A stretch of 64,000 nucleotides of DNA from Glycomyces sp. NRRL B-16210 (GCF_000719515.1 NZ_JOGR01000003.1:375177-439176); one strand, 5' to 3'. Counted from the first letter of the stretch, positions 41,386-50,482 are shown. Program-made: numbers and translations. The notes: generated from the sequence alone by a model not told the origin.

Positions 41386-42554
41386 AGGTCCTCAGCATCG
41401 TCGGAGCGCGGCCGCAGCTGGTGAAGCTCGGCGCGGTCGCCAAGGCGTTCAAGGGCACCGGGCACGAGCACCTGGTGCTCCACACGGGACAGCACTACGA
41501 CCCGGCCCTGTCGGAGGTCTTCTTCACCGAGTTCGCGATCCCCTGGCCGGACTTCCACCTCGGCGTCGGCTCGGGCGGGCACGGGGAGCAGACCGGCGCG
41601 ATGCTCGCCGCGATCGACCCGGTCCTCGAACGCGAGCGGCCGGACTGGGTGCTCGTCTACGGCGACACGAACTCCACGATCGCCGGAGCGCTCGCGGCCG
41701 TCAAACTGCATTTGAAGGTCGCGCACCTGGAGGCGGGGCTGCGCTCGTTCAACCGGCGGATGCCCGAGGAGCACAACCGGGTCCTCACCGACCACTGCGC
41801 GGACCTGCTGCTGGCACCGACCGCGACGGCCGTGCGGCACTTGGAGACCGAAGGTCTCGGCGATCGGGCCGTGCTCGTCGGGGACGTCATGACCGACGTG
41901 TGCTTCGCGACCCGCGACGCCGTGCTGGCGCGGGAGGAGCGACCGGCGCTGCCGGAGGGGATCGACCCGGGGGCCCCGTTCCTGGTGGCGACGCTCCATC
42001 GGGCCGAGAACACCGACGACCCCGAACGGCTCGCCGCGCTCCTCCAGAGCCTCGCCGCGCTGCCGGTGCCCGTGCTGCTCGCCGTCCACCCGCGACTGCG
42101 GGCCAAGGCCGCGGCGCACGGGATCGCGATCGAACGCGGCGCGATCGTCCCTTGTGCACCGCTGCCGTACTCCGAGCTCGTCGCGGCGGTGCTGGCCTCC
42201 AGCGGCGTCGTGACCGATTCGGGTGGGCTGCAAAAGGAGGCGTACCTCCTGGAGCGGCCGTGCACGACGCTGCGCACCGAGACCGAATGGGTCGAGACCC
42301 TCGAAGACGGCTGGAACGCCCTCGTACCCCACCCCGACCGGCTCCCGGCCGGCGAATGGCACGCCCTCGCCGCACGACCGGCCCCGTCCGCGCCGACCGC
42401 TCGGCCCTACGGCCGCGGCCGGGCCGGGGCCGCGGTCGTCGAGGTCCTCGCCGAGCACCTCGGCACGGGAGGCGCACTCCCGCATCACCGGTCCGGTCGC
42501 CTTGCGCCGCAAGGCCTCCGGACCCCACTGCTAGCCAAGGAGAACCAGGCGTGA
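41382..42554 (+). CDS. wbpI: UDP-N-acetylhexosamine 2-epimerase, WecB/WbpI-like
   Basis: A 390-residue non-hydrolysing 2-epimerase with GT-B fold. Motifs: IVGARPQLVKLGAVA, HTGQHYD, VYGDTNST, HLEAGLRSFNRRMPEEHNR, HRAENTD and TDSGGLQKEA. In the company of WbpA/B/D/E-like genes it most likely converts UDP-GlcNAc(3NAc)A to the manno form (WbpI role); a plain WecB role on UDP-GlcNAc is the alternative. GTG start overlapping the acetyltransferase stop, and its own stop overlaps the next glycosyltransferase start. Confidence 0.85.
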   Translation: MKVLSIVGARPQLVKLGAVAKAFKGTGHEHLVLHTGQHYDPALSEVFFTEFAIPWPDFHLGVGSGGHGEQTGAMLAAIDPVLERERPDWVLVYGDTNSTIAGALAAVKLHLKVAHLEAGLRSFNRRMPEEHNRVLTDHCADLLLAPTATAVRHLETEGLGDRAVLVGDVMTDVCFATRDAVLAREERPALPEGIDPGAPFLVATLHRAENTDDPERLAALLQSLAALPVPVLLAVHPRLRAKAAAHGIAIERGAIVPCAPLPYSELVAAVLASSGVVTDSGGLQKEAYLLERPCTTLRTETEWVETLEDGWNALVPHPDRLPAGEWHALAARPAPSAPTARPYGRGRAGAAVVEVLAEHLGTGGALPHHRSGRLAPQGLRTPLLAKENQA

Positions 42555-44161
42555 ACGAACCGCGGCCGAGGATCGCCATGTTGGTCCACAACAATGTCAA
42601 GGGCGACTCCCGGGTACAGAAGCAGGCGCGTTCGATCGCCGAACTCGGCTGGGACGTGACCCTGTTCGGCATGTCCCCCGACACGAGCCTCTACGAGGGC
42701 ACCATCGGGAAGGCCCGGGTGGAGCTGCGGCCGATGCCGACCAACCTGAACCGGCGGCCCCACGACTTCCGGCGCGCCCGGCTGCGCGAGCCGCTCGCCT
42801 ACCCGCCGGGCGTCACCGCCGCGTGGAAGCGGCTGTACCTGCGCGCGCAGCGCGCCGAGGTCGGCGCGGCGAAGGCCGAGTACGCCGCGCTCGGCTCCGG
42901 TCTCGCGCCGGTGCCGCGCGCGTTCGCGTGGGCCTCCTTGCAGGCCAAGCGGGTCCGGTTCAAGCTCTGGTCCCGGTGGGTCGAGCTGCGGTGCCGCCGC
43001 ACCGACGCGCTGCGGGAGCGGCGCAAGGCGATGACCTCGCCGCTCGACCGCTTCACCACCGGGTTCTGGCAGGCGGTCATGGGCGACCGGGCCTGGCGGC
43101 GGCTCGAACCGGGGCTCTGGCGCTACGAGCTGGCCCTCGGCCACGCGATCGACCAGTTCGACCCCGACGTGATCCACGCCAACGACTTCTCGATGCTCGG
43201 CGTCGGCGCGCGGGCGAAGCTCCGCGCCCTGGCGAGGGGCCGGCAGGTGAAGCTCGTGTGGGACGCCCACGAGTACCTGCCGGGCATCACGCCGTGGAAC
43301 GCCCACCCGCGCTGGAGGCCCGCGCAGATGGCGCACGAGCGGGAGTTCGCGCCGTACGCCGACGCGGTCGTGACCGTTTCGGCCGCACTGGGCGACCTGC
43401 TGCGCCGCGACTTCGGGCTGAAGGAGGACCCGGCCGTGGTCCTCAACGCCCCCATGGCCGTCGACGGCGCGGCGATCGACCGCGACCGGGAGCTCATGCT
43501 GTTCGCCGCCAAGACCGGCGAGCGGCTGTGGGCCCCGGCGGCCGGCGAGCCGGAGCGGCCCGCGGGCGTGCCGAGCCTGCGCGGGCGCTGCGGCATCGGA
43601 CCCGAGGTCCCGCTCATGGTCTACAGCGGCGGCGACGCCCCGCAGCGCGGCCTCGCCACCATGATCGAGGCGCTCCCGTCGCTGCCGGACGTCCACTGCG
43701 CCTTCGTGGTCGGCAACCCCGAGGGCCGGTACTCGACGGAGCTGAAGGCCCTCGGCAAGGAGATCGGCGTGTACGACCGGCTCCACTTCCTGCCGTACGT
43801 CGAGTACTTCCAGGTGGTCGAGCACCTCTCGGAGGCCGACCTCGGCGTCATCCCGATCCACCACTGGCCCAACCACGAGATCGCGCTCATCACGAAGTTC
43901 TTCGAGTACTCGCACGCGCGGCTGCCGATCGTCGTCAGCGACGTCAAGGCGATGAGCGAGGCCGTGCGGGCCACCGGGCAGGGCGAGGTCTTCACCGCCG
44001 AGGACACCGCCGACTTCGTGCGCGCCGCGCAGCGGGTGCTCGCCGATCCCGAGCGGTACCGCAGGGCCTACGAGGGCGCGGCCGATCTGACCGCGTGGAC
44101 CTGGGAGCGCCAGGCCGAAGTGCTCGACGGGGTGTACCGGAGGGTCCACTCGCGACGATAG
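42551..44161 (+). CDS. Glycosyltransferase, paralogue of 39073-40581
   Basis: A 536-residue GT-B enzyme sharing MLVHNNVKGDSRVQKQAR, FDPDVIHANDFSMLGVGARAKLRAL, LVWDAHEYLPGI and HHWPNHEIALITKFFEYSHARL with its paralogue. It has about 30 extra residues around position 310. Last gene of a three-gene overlapping operon with the acetyltransferase and epimerase, so it probably transfers the diacetamido-uronic acid made by the Wbp-type enzymes. GTG start in a GTGA overlap. A strong terminator follows. Confidence 0.85.
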   Translation: MNEPRPRIAMLVHNNVKGDSRVQKQARSIAELGWDVTLFGMSPDTSLYEGTIGKARVELRPMPTNLNRRPHDFRRARLREPLAYPPGVTAAWKRLYLRAQRAEVGAAKAEYAALGSGLAPVPRAFAWASLQAKRVRFKLWSRWVELRCRRTDALRERRKAMTSPLDRFTTGFWQAVMGDRAWRRLEPGLWRYELALGHAIDQFDPDVIHANDFSMLGVGARAKLRALARGRQVKLVWDAHEYLPGITPWNAHPRWRPAQMAHEREFAPYADAVVTVSAALGDLLRRDFGLKEDPAVVLNAPMAVDGAAIDRDRELMLFAAKTGERLWAPAAGEPERPAGVPSLRGRCGIGPEVPLMVYSGGDAPQRGLATMIEALPSLPDVHCAFVVGNPEGRYSTELKALGKEIGVYDRLHFLPYVEYFQVVEHLSEADLGVIPIHHWPNHEIALITKFFEYSHARLPIVVSDVKAMSEAVRATGQGEVFTAEDTADFVRAAQRVLADPERYRRAYEGAADLTAWTWERQAEVLDGVYRRVHSRR

Positions 44162-44168
44162 CGAGACG

Positions 44169-44200
44169 AAAGCGCCCCGGGCCGCGGCCCGGGGCGCTTT
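44169..44200. terminator. Bidirectional hairpin terminator
   Basis: AAAGCGCCCCGGGCC is complementary to GGCCCGGGGCGCTTT with two bases between (effectively a 14-base-pair stem and tetraloop), followed by CCGTTG. The left arm starts eight bases after the glycosyltransferase stop, and the gap is convergent. Confidence 0.85.
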
Positions 44201-44238
44201 CCGTTGCGGCTCAGCAGTTGCGGCTCAGCCGCCTGAAC

Positions 44239-45522
44239 TCAGCCGCCCAGCACGAGGTGGCGGCGGCCCTCCCAGGCGGCCGGGTCGGTGACGCGGCGCC
44301 CGTCGAGGAGCACGGCGACCTCGGGGAGGTCGGCCGGGCTCAGGGTGCGGTACTCGTCGTGGTCGGCCTGGACCACCGCGGCCGTGACCGTCTCGCCGCG
44401 GTGGGGAACGAGGCCCTCGGCCTCGATTTCGGCGTCGGTGTACATCGGGTCGCTCACGTACGGCACGGCGCCCTTGGCGCGCAGGGACTCCACGAGCGGG
44501 AAGACCCCGGAGAAGGCGGTCTCCTTGACGCCGCCGCGGTAGGCCGCGCCGAGCACGAGCACGTTCGCGCCCGCGAGGTCGCCGTAGGCGGCGGCGAGCA
44601 CGTCGGCGGCGTAGGCGGGCATCGCGGCGTTCGCGGCCCGCGCCGAGCGGACCACGGTGGCCTCGGGGTCGTTCCACAGGTACATCTGCGGGTAGATCGG
44701 GATGCAGTGGCCGCCGACGGCGATGCCGGGCCGGTGGATGTGGCTGTAGGGCTGGGAGTTGCAGGCCTCGATGACCTTCACGACATCGAGGCCCCGCCGA
44801 TCGGCGAAGCGCGCGAACTGGTTCGCGAGGCCGATGTTGACGTCCCGGTAGGTGGTCTCGGCGAGCTTGGCCATCTCGGAGGCCTCGGCCGAGCCGAGGT
44901 CCCACACGCCGTTGGGGCGCGGCAGGTCCGCGCGCTCGTCGAAGTCGAGCACCGCCTCGTAGAAGGCGACCCCGGCAGCGGCGGAGGCCGCGTCGATGCC
45001 GCCGACGAGCTTCGGATAGCGGCGCAGGTCGGCGAAGACGCGGCCGGTGAGGACCCGTTCGGGGCTGAAGACGAGGTGGAAGTCCTCGCCGGCGGTGAGG
45101 CCGGAGCCGGCTTCGAGCATCGGCGCCCAGCGCTCGCGGGTGGTGCCGACCGGGAGGGTCGTCTCGTACGAGACGAGCGTGCCCGGCTTGAGGCCCTTGG
45201 CGATCGCCTCGGTGGCCGCGTCCATCCAGCCGAAGTCCGGGACGCCCTCGGCGTCGACGAACAGCGGCACGACGACCACGACCGCGTCGGCCTCGGCGAC
45301 GGCCGCGGCGGTGTCGGTGGTGGCCTTGAGGTTCCCGGCGGCGACGGTCTCCTTGAGCAGTTCGGCGAGGCGGTGCTCGCCGGGGAAGGGCTCGAGCCCG
45401 TCGTTGACAGCCGCGACGACGCGTTCGTTCACGTCGGCGCCGACGACGCGGTGCCCCTTGGAGGCGAACTGGACCGCCAGCGGCAGCCCGATCTTGCCCA
45501 GCGCGACCACGCAGATGTCCAT
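44239..45522 (-). CDS. wbpA: UDP-N-acetylglucosamine 6-dehydrogenase, WbpA-like
   Basis: A 427-residue member of the UDP-glucose/GDP-mannose dehydrogenase family. Rossmann motif VVALGKIGLPLAVQFASKG at the N-terminus, SYETTLPVGTT, the catalytic helix NSQPYSHIHRPG and the nucleophile Cys273 in GGHCIPIYPQM. It oxidises the C6 hydroxyl of a UDP-sugar to the acid with two NAD+. The neighbours point to UDP-GlcNAc as substrate, with UDP-ManNAc (WecC) the alternative. ATG 45522 has GGAAG eight bases upstream. Same strand as, and 74 bases from, the WbpB-like gene. Confidence 0.85.
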   Translation of the reverse strand: MDICVVALGKIGLPLAVQFASKGHRVVGADVNERVVAAVNDGLEPFPGEHRLAELLKETVAAGNLKATTDTAAAVAEADAVVVVVPLFVDAEGVPDFGWMDAATEAIAKGLKPGTLVSYETTLPVGTTRERWAPMLEAGSGLTAGEDFHLVFSPERVLTGRVFADLRRYPKLVGGIDAASAAAGVAFYEAVLDFDERADLPRPNGVWDLGSAEASEMAKLAETTYRDVNIGLANQFARFADRRGLDVVKVIEACNSQPYSHIHRPGIAVGGHCIPIYPQMYLWNDPEATVVRSARAANAAMPAYAADVLAAAYGDLAGANVLVLGAAYRGGVKETAFSGVFPLVESLRAKGAVPYVSDPMYTDAEIEAEGLVPHRGETVTAAVVQADHDEYRTLSPADLPEVAVLLDGRRVTDPAAWEGRRHLVLGG

Positions 45523-45596
45523 ACCCGTACTTCCAGTCCTACAGTCTCGGCCGGCTCGGATGCCGGATGGCGTTGGGAGGCGAGGCCTTCGGGCGC

Positions 45597-46607
45597 TCAG
45601 CGGGTGCCGGCCCCGTCCAGGGCGACGGTCTCGCCGGTGAGCGCCGATCGGAGCATCATCTCGGAGACGGCGACGGTGGCCGCGCCCTGGCGCAGGTCCA
45701 CGATGACCCCGCCCTTGCCGAGGACCGCGTCCCTGAAGTGCTCGTGCTCGACGCGCAGCGGCTCGCGCTTGCGGAGGGCGAAGCGGACCATGTCCCCTTC
45801 GGACACGCCGCGGAAGTTCGACAGGGCCTCCCACTCGGTGTCCTCGACGCCGTTGGCGTAGAAGGTGAGGTCGGCGGTGAGCGTGTCGGCGACGAAGCAG
45901 CCGCGGTCGCCGGTGACGACGGCGGTGCGCTCCTTGAACGGGCTCAGCCAGTTCACCGAGTGGTTCGCGATGGCCCCGCCGGAGAGCTGCCCGATCGCCG
46001 AGAGCATGTCCTCGTGGGGGCGGCCCGAGCGCGAGACCGTCCGCGCGGTGACCGACCGGTACGACTGGCCGGTCACGAAACCCGTCAGGTCGATGTCGTG
46101 CGTGGCGAGGTCCTTGACGACCCCGACGTCGGCGATGCGGCCCGGGAAGGGCCCCTGGCGGCGGGTGACGAGCTGGAGGATCTCCCCCAGCTCGCCGGCT
46201 TCGAGCCGCTCGCGCAGGCTCATGATCGCCGGGTTGAACCGCTCGATGTGGCCGACCCCGGCCACCAGTCCCTTGGCCTCGAAGGCCTTCGCGAGGCGCT
46301 CGGAGGCTTCGAGCGTGTGCGCGAGCGGCTTCTCGATGAGCGCGTGCACCCCCGCCTCGGCGAGGGCGAGGCCCACGCCTTCGTGATAGGCGGTGGGGCA
46401 GGCGACGACGGCGTAGTCGATGCCAAGGTCGATGAGCTGCTCGGCCGTCTCGACGAGGCGGACCCCGGTGGGGATCGCGCTCGCGTCGGCGAGCGGGTCG
46501 GCGACGGCGACCAGGTCGACCCCTTCGAGGGCGTCGAGGACCCGGGCGTGGTTGCGGCCCATGGCGCCCAGGCCGACGAGTCCGGCGCGCAGCGCGGTCT
46601 GGCTCAC
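45597..46607 (-). CDS. wbpB: Gfo/Idh/MocA oxidoreductase, WbpB-like UDP-sugar 3-dehydrogenase
   Basis: A 336-residue NAD-dependent oxidoreductase: GLVGLGAMGRNHARVL (nucleotide binding), EKPLAHTLE (residues 92-100, the conserved lysine), and DLATHDIDLTGFVTG with the catalytic histidine region. In the Wbp pathway this enzyme oxidises C3 of UDP-GlcNAcA, recycling NADH through 2-oxoglutarate, before WbpE aminates it. The GTG start overlaps the stop of the aminotransferase, the same coupling as in known wbpB/wbpE pairs. Other sugars cannot be ruled out. Confidence 0.83.
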   Translation of the reverse strand: MSQTALRAGLVGLGAMGRNHARVLDALEGVDLVAVADPLADASAIPTGVRLVETAEQLIDLGIDYAVVACPTAYHEGVGLALAEAGVHALIEKPLAHTLEASERLAKAFEAKGLVAGVGHIERFNPAIMSLRERLEAGELGEILQLVTRRQGPFPGRIADVGVVKDLATHDIDLTGFVTGQSYRSVTARTVSRSGRPHEDMLSAIGQLSGGAIANHSVNWLSPFKERTAVVTGDRGCFVADTLTADLTFYANGVEDTEWEALSNFRGVSEGDMVRFALRKREPLRVEHEHFRDAVLGKGGVIVDLRQGAATVAVSEMMLRSALTGETVALDGAGTR

Positions 46608-47707
46608 TTGGGCTCCAAAGCGTTCACGGCATCAACGATGCGGTCGAGGTCGCCCGCGGACAGCGACGGGTGGACGGGCAGCGAGAGGACCTCCGCCGCC
46701 GCGCGGTCGGTCTCGGGCAGTTCGGCGCCGCTGTGGGCGTAGGGGGTGAGGCGGTGGATCGGCGTCGGGTAGTAGACGGCCGCGCCGACCCCGGCCTCGC
46801 GCAGGCGCTCCAGCGCGCGGTCGCGCTGGGCGGGAACGCGAACGGTGTACTGGTGGTAGACGTGGCGGGCCTCGGGGGCGACCGGCGGGACGGTGACTGC
46901 GTCGATCCCCGCGTCGAGGCGGGCGGCGTTGGCGCGGCGGGCCTCGGTCCACTCGTCGAGGCGGCCGAGCTGGACGCGGCCGATCGCGGCGGCCACATCG
47001 GTCAACCGCATGTTCGCGCCGACGATCTCGTTGGCGTAGCGCTGCTCCATGCCCTGGTTGCGCAGCAGGCGCAGGGTCCGGGCGAGCTGCGGGTCGTCGG
47101 TGGTGACCATGCCGCCTTCGAGGGCGTGCATGTTCTTCGTCGGGTAGAAGCTGAAGGCGCCCGCGGCGCCGAAGGAGCCGACGGGACGCCCGGCGAGCTG
47201 CGCGCCGTGCGCCTGGCAGGCGTCCTCCAGGACCGCCAGGGAGTGGCGCTCGGCGAGGGCGCCGATCCGGTCCATGTCGGCGGGATGGCCGTAGAGGTGG
47301 ACGGGCATGACCGCGGCGGTGCGGGGGCCGACGAGCGCGGCGACCGCGTCGGGGTCGACGCAGAACGAGCCGGGCTCGATGTCGGCGAAGACCGGGTCGG
47401 CGCCGACGAGGCGGACCGCGTTCGCGCTGGCGGCGAAGGAGAACGAGGGCACGATGACCTCGTCGCCGGGGCCGATGCCCATGGCGAGGAGGGCGAGCTG
47501 GAGGGCCGAGGTCCCCGAGTTCACCGCGACGCAGTGCGCGGTGCCGGAGACCTTCGTGAACTCCTCCTCGAAGGCCGCGACCTCGGGCCCCTGCACGACC
47601 ATCCCGCTGCGGAGCACCGCGACGGCCGCCGCGATCTCCGCTTCGCCCAGGTGCGGCCTGGCCGCCGGAATCGCCGGCGGTGCGTCGTCGCGCTTGTCGT
47701 CTGGCAT
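46604..47707 (-). CDS. wbpE: DegT/DnrJ/EryC1 sugar aminotransferase, WbpE-like
   Basis: A 367-residue fold-type I PLP aminotransferase. It has VNSGTSALQLALLAMGIGPGDEVIVPSFSFAASANAV, LEDACQAHGA, and the PLP lysine Lys191 in YPTKNMHALEGG. VYHQYTVRV and the late YYPTPIH are typical of the family. It would aminate the 3-keto group made by WbpB using glutamate. ATG 47707 has GGGGAG five bases upstream, better than the longer frame to 47740. It is the first gene of a minus-strand unit with wbpB- and wbpA-like genes. Confidence 0.87.
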   Translation of the reverse strand: MPDDKRDDAPPAIPAARPHLGEAEIAAAVAVLRSGMVVQGPEVAAFEEEFTKVSGTAHCVAVNSGTSALQLALLAMGIGPGDEVIVPSFSFAASANAVRLVGADPVFADIEPGSFCVDPDAVAALVGPRTAAVMPVHLYGHPADMDRIGALAERHSLAVLEDACQAHGAQLAGRPVGSFGAAGAFSFYPTKNMHALEGGMVTTDDPQLARTLRLLRNQGMEQRYANEIVGANMRLTDVAAAIGRVQLGRLDEWTEARRANAARLDAGIDAVTVPPVAPEARHVYHQYTVRVPAQRDRALERLREAGVGAAVYYPTPIHRLTPYAHSGAELPETDRAAAEVLSLPVHPSLSAGDLDRIVDAVNALEPK

Positions 47708-47865
47708 GCGTCTCCCCGAATCGGTCAGTCGGGACCTCACGCTAACGACGAGTCGGGAATGACGACCGAATCAGGAGTGAACACCTCGCGAACGCCAGGA
47801 GAGGACTGCGTGCCCGCGAGTTCCGGGCACGACGAACGTTCAATTCCCTTGAGGACGGAGGCGGT

Positions 47866-48654
47866 TCAGGCGGGGAAGGCGTCCCTTGCGAACTTCAGGG
47901 ACTCGTGGAGGTCCTCGGAGCGGCGGGTACGGTTGCCGCTCTTACGCGTCGACACTTCCAACGTGATCGAGCCGCTCCAGTCGGCGGCGGCGAGGTTGGA
48001 GAGGAGCTCGGCGCACGGCTGCGTGCCGCGCCCGGGCACCAGGTGCTGGTCGGCGCCCGGAGCGGTGCCGTCGCACAGGTGGATGTGCCGCAGGCCCTCG
48101 CCCATCCGCTCGGCCATGTCGAGCGCGTTCGCGCCCGAGGCCGCGCAATGCGACAGGTCGAGCGTGTAGGCGTCGTAGCCGTGGCGCGTCGGGTCCCAGT
48201 GCGGGCGGTACGGCACCAGGTTGCGCTTGCCGAGCTTGAGCGGGAACATGTTCTCGACCGCGATCGTCACCGACGGGTACCGGGAGCGCAGCCCCGCCAG
48301 CACCGTGGAGAACTTCGCGGCGTAGTCGCGCTGCCACGAGAACGGCGGGTGGATCACCACCGTCGGCGAGTCGAGATACTCGGCGGCCTGGACCGAGCGG
48401 CGCAGGCGCGTCCAGGGGTCGGCGCTCCACACCCGCTGGGTCACCAGCAGGCACGGGGCGTGGACGGCGCCGATCTTGACGCCGTAGTGCTTCGCGAGGC
48501 TCGCGGCGGCCGACGGGTCCTGCGAGACGCGGTCGGTGAAGACCATGAGCTCGACCCCGTCGTAGCCGAGCTCGGCGGCGAGCTCGAAGCCCACGGCGGT
48601 GGGCTCCGGGTAGACGGAGGTGGTCGACAGCAGAACCGGGACGGACTGGGTCAC
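47866..48654 (-). CDS. Sugar phosphate isomerase/epimerase (AP endonuclease 2-type TIM barrel)
   Basis: A 262-residue TIM-barrel protein of the xylose isomerase-like superfamily. Metal-ligand segments are visible: DGVELMVF, VHAPCLL, VVIHPPFSW, IAVENMFP, LDLSHCA, HIHLCDG and ITLEVS. Members include hydroxypyruvate isomerase, inosose and ketose epimerases, so the substrate cannot be fixed. GTG start at 48654 with TACCCT seven bases upstream, probably leaderless. It lies between the sugar-nucleotide genes and the DUF3109-like gene; a link to glycan synthesis is possible but unproven. Confidence 0.8.
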   Translation of the reverse strand: MTQSVPVLLSTTSVYPEPTAVGFELAAELGYDGVELMVFTDRVSQDPSAAASLAKHYGVKIGAVHAPCLLVTQRVWSADPWTRLRRSVQAAEYLDSPTVVIHPPFSWQRDYAAKFSTVLAGLRSRYPSVTIAVENMFPLKLGKRNLVPYRPHWDPTRHGYDAYTLDLSHCAASGANALDMAERMGEGLRHIHLCDGTAPGADQHLVPGRGTQPCAELLSNLAAADWSGSITLEVSTRKSGNRTRRSEDLHESLKFARDAFPA

Positions 48655-48750
48655 GGGGACAAGGGTACGCCGCCCCGGCGCGGGCCCCGCAGCGTTCGCC
48701 GCGCGCGCCGCCTCACCTGCCCGGGCGGGGGCTGCGGGTACGGTTGACCG

Positions 48751-49566
48751 ATGACCGACGAGGTGGCCGCGGGATTCGACCGCGAGTGGGTGGAGTTCCT
48801 CGATCCCGAAGACCCTGACACGATGGTCCGCGCCGACCTGACCTGGCTGCTCTCCCGCTGGGGATGCATCTTCGGCAAGCACCCCGACGAGGGCGGCTGC
48901 CCCGGCATCGACGCCGAGCGGCCCGCCGACGGGTGCTGCCTGCACGGGGCGTTCTACACCGACGAGGACGACATCCGCCGCACTAAACAGATCGTCAAGA
49001 AGCTCACCCCCGAGACCTGGCAGCTCCACCGCAAGTGGAAGGACACCATCGTCGACGACACCCTCGAGAACGACGAGGGCGAGGAGGAGCCGGCCAAGAA
49101 GACCGCCGTCGTCGACGGCGCGTGCGTCTTCCACAACCGCGAGGGCTTCCCCACCGGATCGGGCTGCGCCCTCCACCAGCAGGCCATGCGCGACGGCGTC
49201 CACCCCATGGAGTACAAGCCCGAAGTGTGCTGGCAACTGCCGGTCAAGCGCGACTTCAAGACCGAGCACCGCGCCGACGGCACCGACGTGTCGGTCACCC
49301 TCATCACCGAGTTCGACCGGCCCTCATGGGGCCCCGGCGGCCACGACTTCGACTGGTGGTGCACCGGCTCCCCGCTCGCGCACACCGCCGCCGAACCGGT
49401 CTACCTCTCGTACGCGGTCGAACTGACCGAACTGCTCGGCGCCGCCGCCTACGAGCGGCTCGCCGACCTGTGCGCCGAACGCGACGAGCGCGGCATGGTC
49501 GCCCCCCACCCGGCGACCGCCGCCACCCCGATCCCGATGCCCGTGCGGCGGGTCATTCCTGGCTGA
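48751..49566 (+). CDS. Cysteine-rich DUF3109-like protein
   Basis: A 271-residue cytoplasmic protein of unknown function with clustered cysteines: WGCIFG, GCPG and DGCCLHGAF in the N-terminal third, ACVFHNREGFPTGSGCALH in the middle, and VCWQLP and WWCTG later. The pattern suggests a bound metal or iron-sulfur cluster, similar to DUF3109 and YkgJ-type families. An acidic patch (NDEGEEEP) lies between the first two clusters. ATG start at 48751; upstream it is divergent from the TIM-barrel gene (96 bases). Its 3' end overlaps the convergent GT-D gene by 14 bases. Confidence 0.65.
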   Translation: MTDEVAAGFDREWVEFLDPEDPDTMVRADLTWLLSRWGCIFGKHPDEGGCPGIDAERPADGCCLHGAFYTDEDDIRRTKQIVKKLTPETWQLHRKWKDTIVDDTLENDEGEEEPAKKTAVVDGACVFHNREGFPTGSGCALHQQAMRDGVHPMEYKPEVCWQLPVKRDFKTEHRADGTDVSVTLITEFDRPSWGPGGHDFDWWCTGSPLAHTAAEPVYLSYAVELTELLGAAAYERLADLCAERDERGMVAPHPATAATPIPMPVRRVIPG

Positions 49567-50482
49567 CCGGGCGGTCCTCCGGCTCGCCGGCGCCCTTGAA
49601 CGCCTGCTCGTAGCTCGCCGAGAGGTGCCCGATGTCGATCGCCCACAGCCCGCGCCGCGACAGTTCGGCCGCGAGCACCGTCCCGGCCGGACCCAGCGAG
49701 ACCAGGAAGAGGTCCACGCCCCGCGCCGCCACCGCCTCCTCCAGCACCCGCTCCAGGTCGTCGTAGGCGTTCTTCGGCGCCGAGTGCAGGAAGTCGACCG
49801 AGACGACGTTGTCGAACAGCTCGTCGACCATCGCGAAGCGCGAGCCGCGCCCGGTGACCACGCACACGCGCTGGCCCTCCCACACGTCCCGCCACAGGTC
49901 CACCCCGGCGAGACCGACCTGGCCGAAGAAGATCGGACGCGAGACGTGCGCGACGCCGTACTCCACGTCCCCGGGCAAGATCTCGCGCAGGCGGGGCCAC
50001 GAGTCGCTCCACACCTTCTGCCAGTGCGGGCTGCGGAACAGGAACGGGAAGCCGACCAGGAGCCGGCCCTGGTCGTAGCCCTCATAGGTCAGGACCGAAC
50101 GCAGGTCGCGCCGCAGCGGTGCCGAACCGGCCTGGAAGTTGAGGTTGTAGTCCGGGTTCAGCATCAGCCGCAGCTCGCCGTCGCCGAAGCGCGCGAAGCT
50201 CATGCGCTCCTTCGCGATGCGCTGGAGCGTGGTCTCGAAGTCGAGCACCCGGTCCTCGGAGAACCGGGTCACCTCGTGGAGCACCCGCTCCGACAGGGAG
50301 AAGCGGATGACCTCCTCGACCTGCCGGGTCCGCGCGAGGTGCCGGTTGACGCTCTTGAGCTGGCCCTCCATCGCGGCGTTCGACGCGCGCATACGCGACA
50401 GCTCCCCCCGGATCTCCCGGAGCAGCTGCGTCTTCGCGCTCCCTTTGCGAACGCGGTTCGCAAGGTACGAACGGACTCCCAT
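49553..50482 (-). CDS. GT-D fold glycosyltransferase (DUF1792-like)
   Basis: A 309-residue protein. Residues 18-58 are a probable coiled coil. Residues 85-300 match the GT-D glycosyltransferase fold first seen in streptococcal DUF1792 enzymes, with the signature SFARFGDGEL (95-104) whose aspartate and glutamate bind the metal and sugar nucleotide. VCVVTGRGSRF and FLVSLGPAGTVLA are later conserved segments. ATG 50482 with GGGAG upstream. It is divergent from the TagB/F-like gene, so it probably contributes a sugar to the same glycan. Confidence 0.75.
   Translation of the reverse strand: MGVRSYLANRVRKGSAKTQLLREIRGELSRMRASNAAMEGQLKSVNRHLARTRQVEEVIRFSLSERVLHEVTRFSEDRVLDFETTLQRIAKERMSFARFGDGELRLMLNPDYNLNFQAGSAPLRRDLRSVLTYEGYDQGRLLVGFPFLFRSPHWQKVWSDSWPRLREILPGDVEYGVAHVSRPIFFGQVGLAGVDLWRDVWEGQRVCVVTGRGSRFAMVDELFDNVVSVDFLHSAPKNAYDDLERVLEEAVAARGVDLFLVSLGPAGTVLAAELSRRGLWAIDIGHLSASYEQAFKGAGEPEDRPVSQE

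Noticed and set aside
44203..44229. Two adjacent copies of GTTGCGGCTCAGC
   Set aside because: A 13-base repeat one base apart in a short convergent gap. Probably slippage; too small to interpret.
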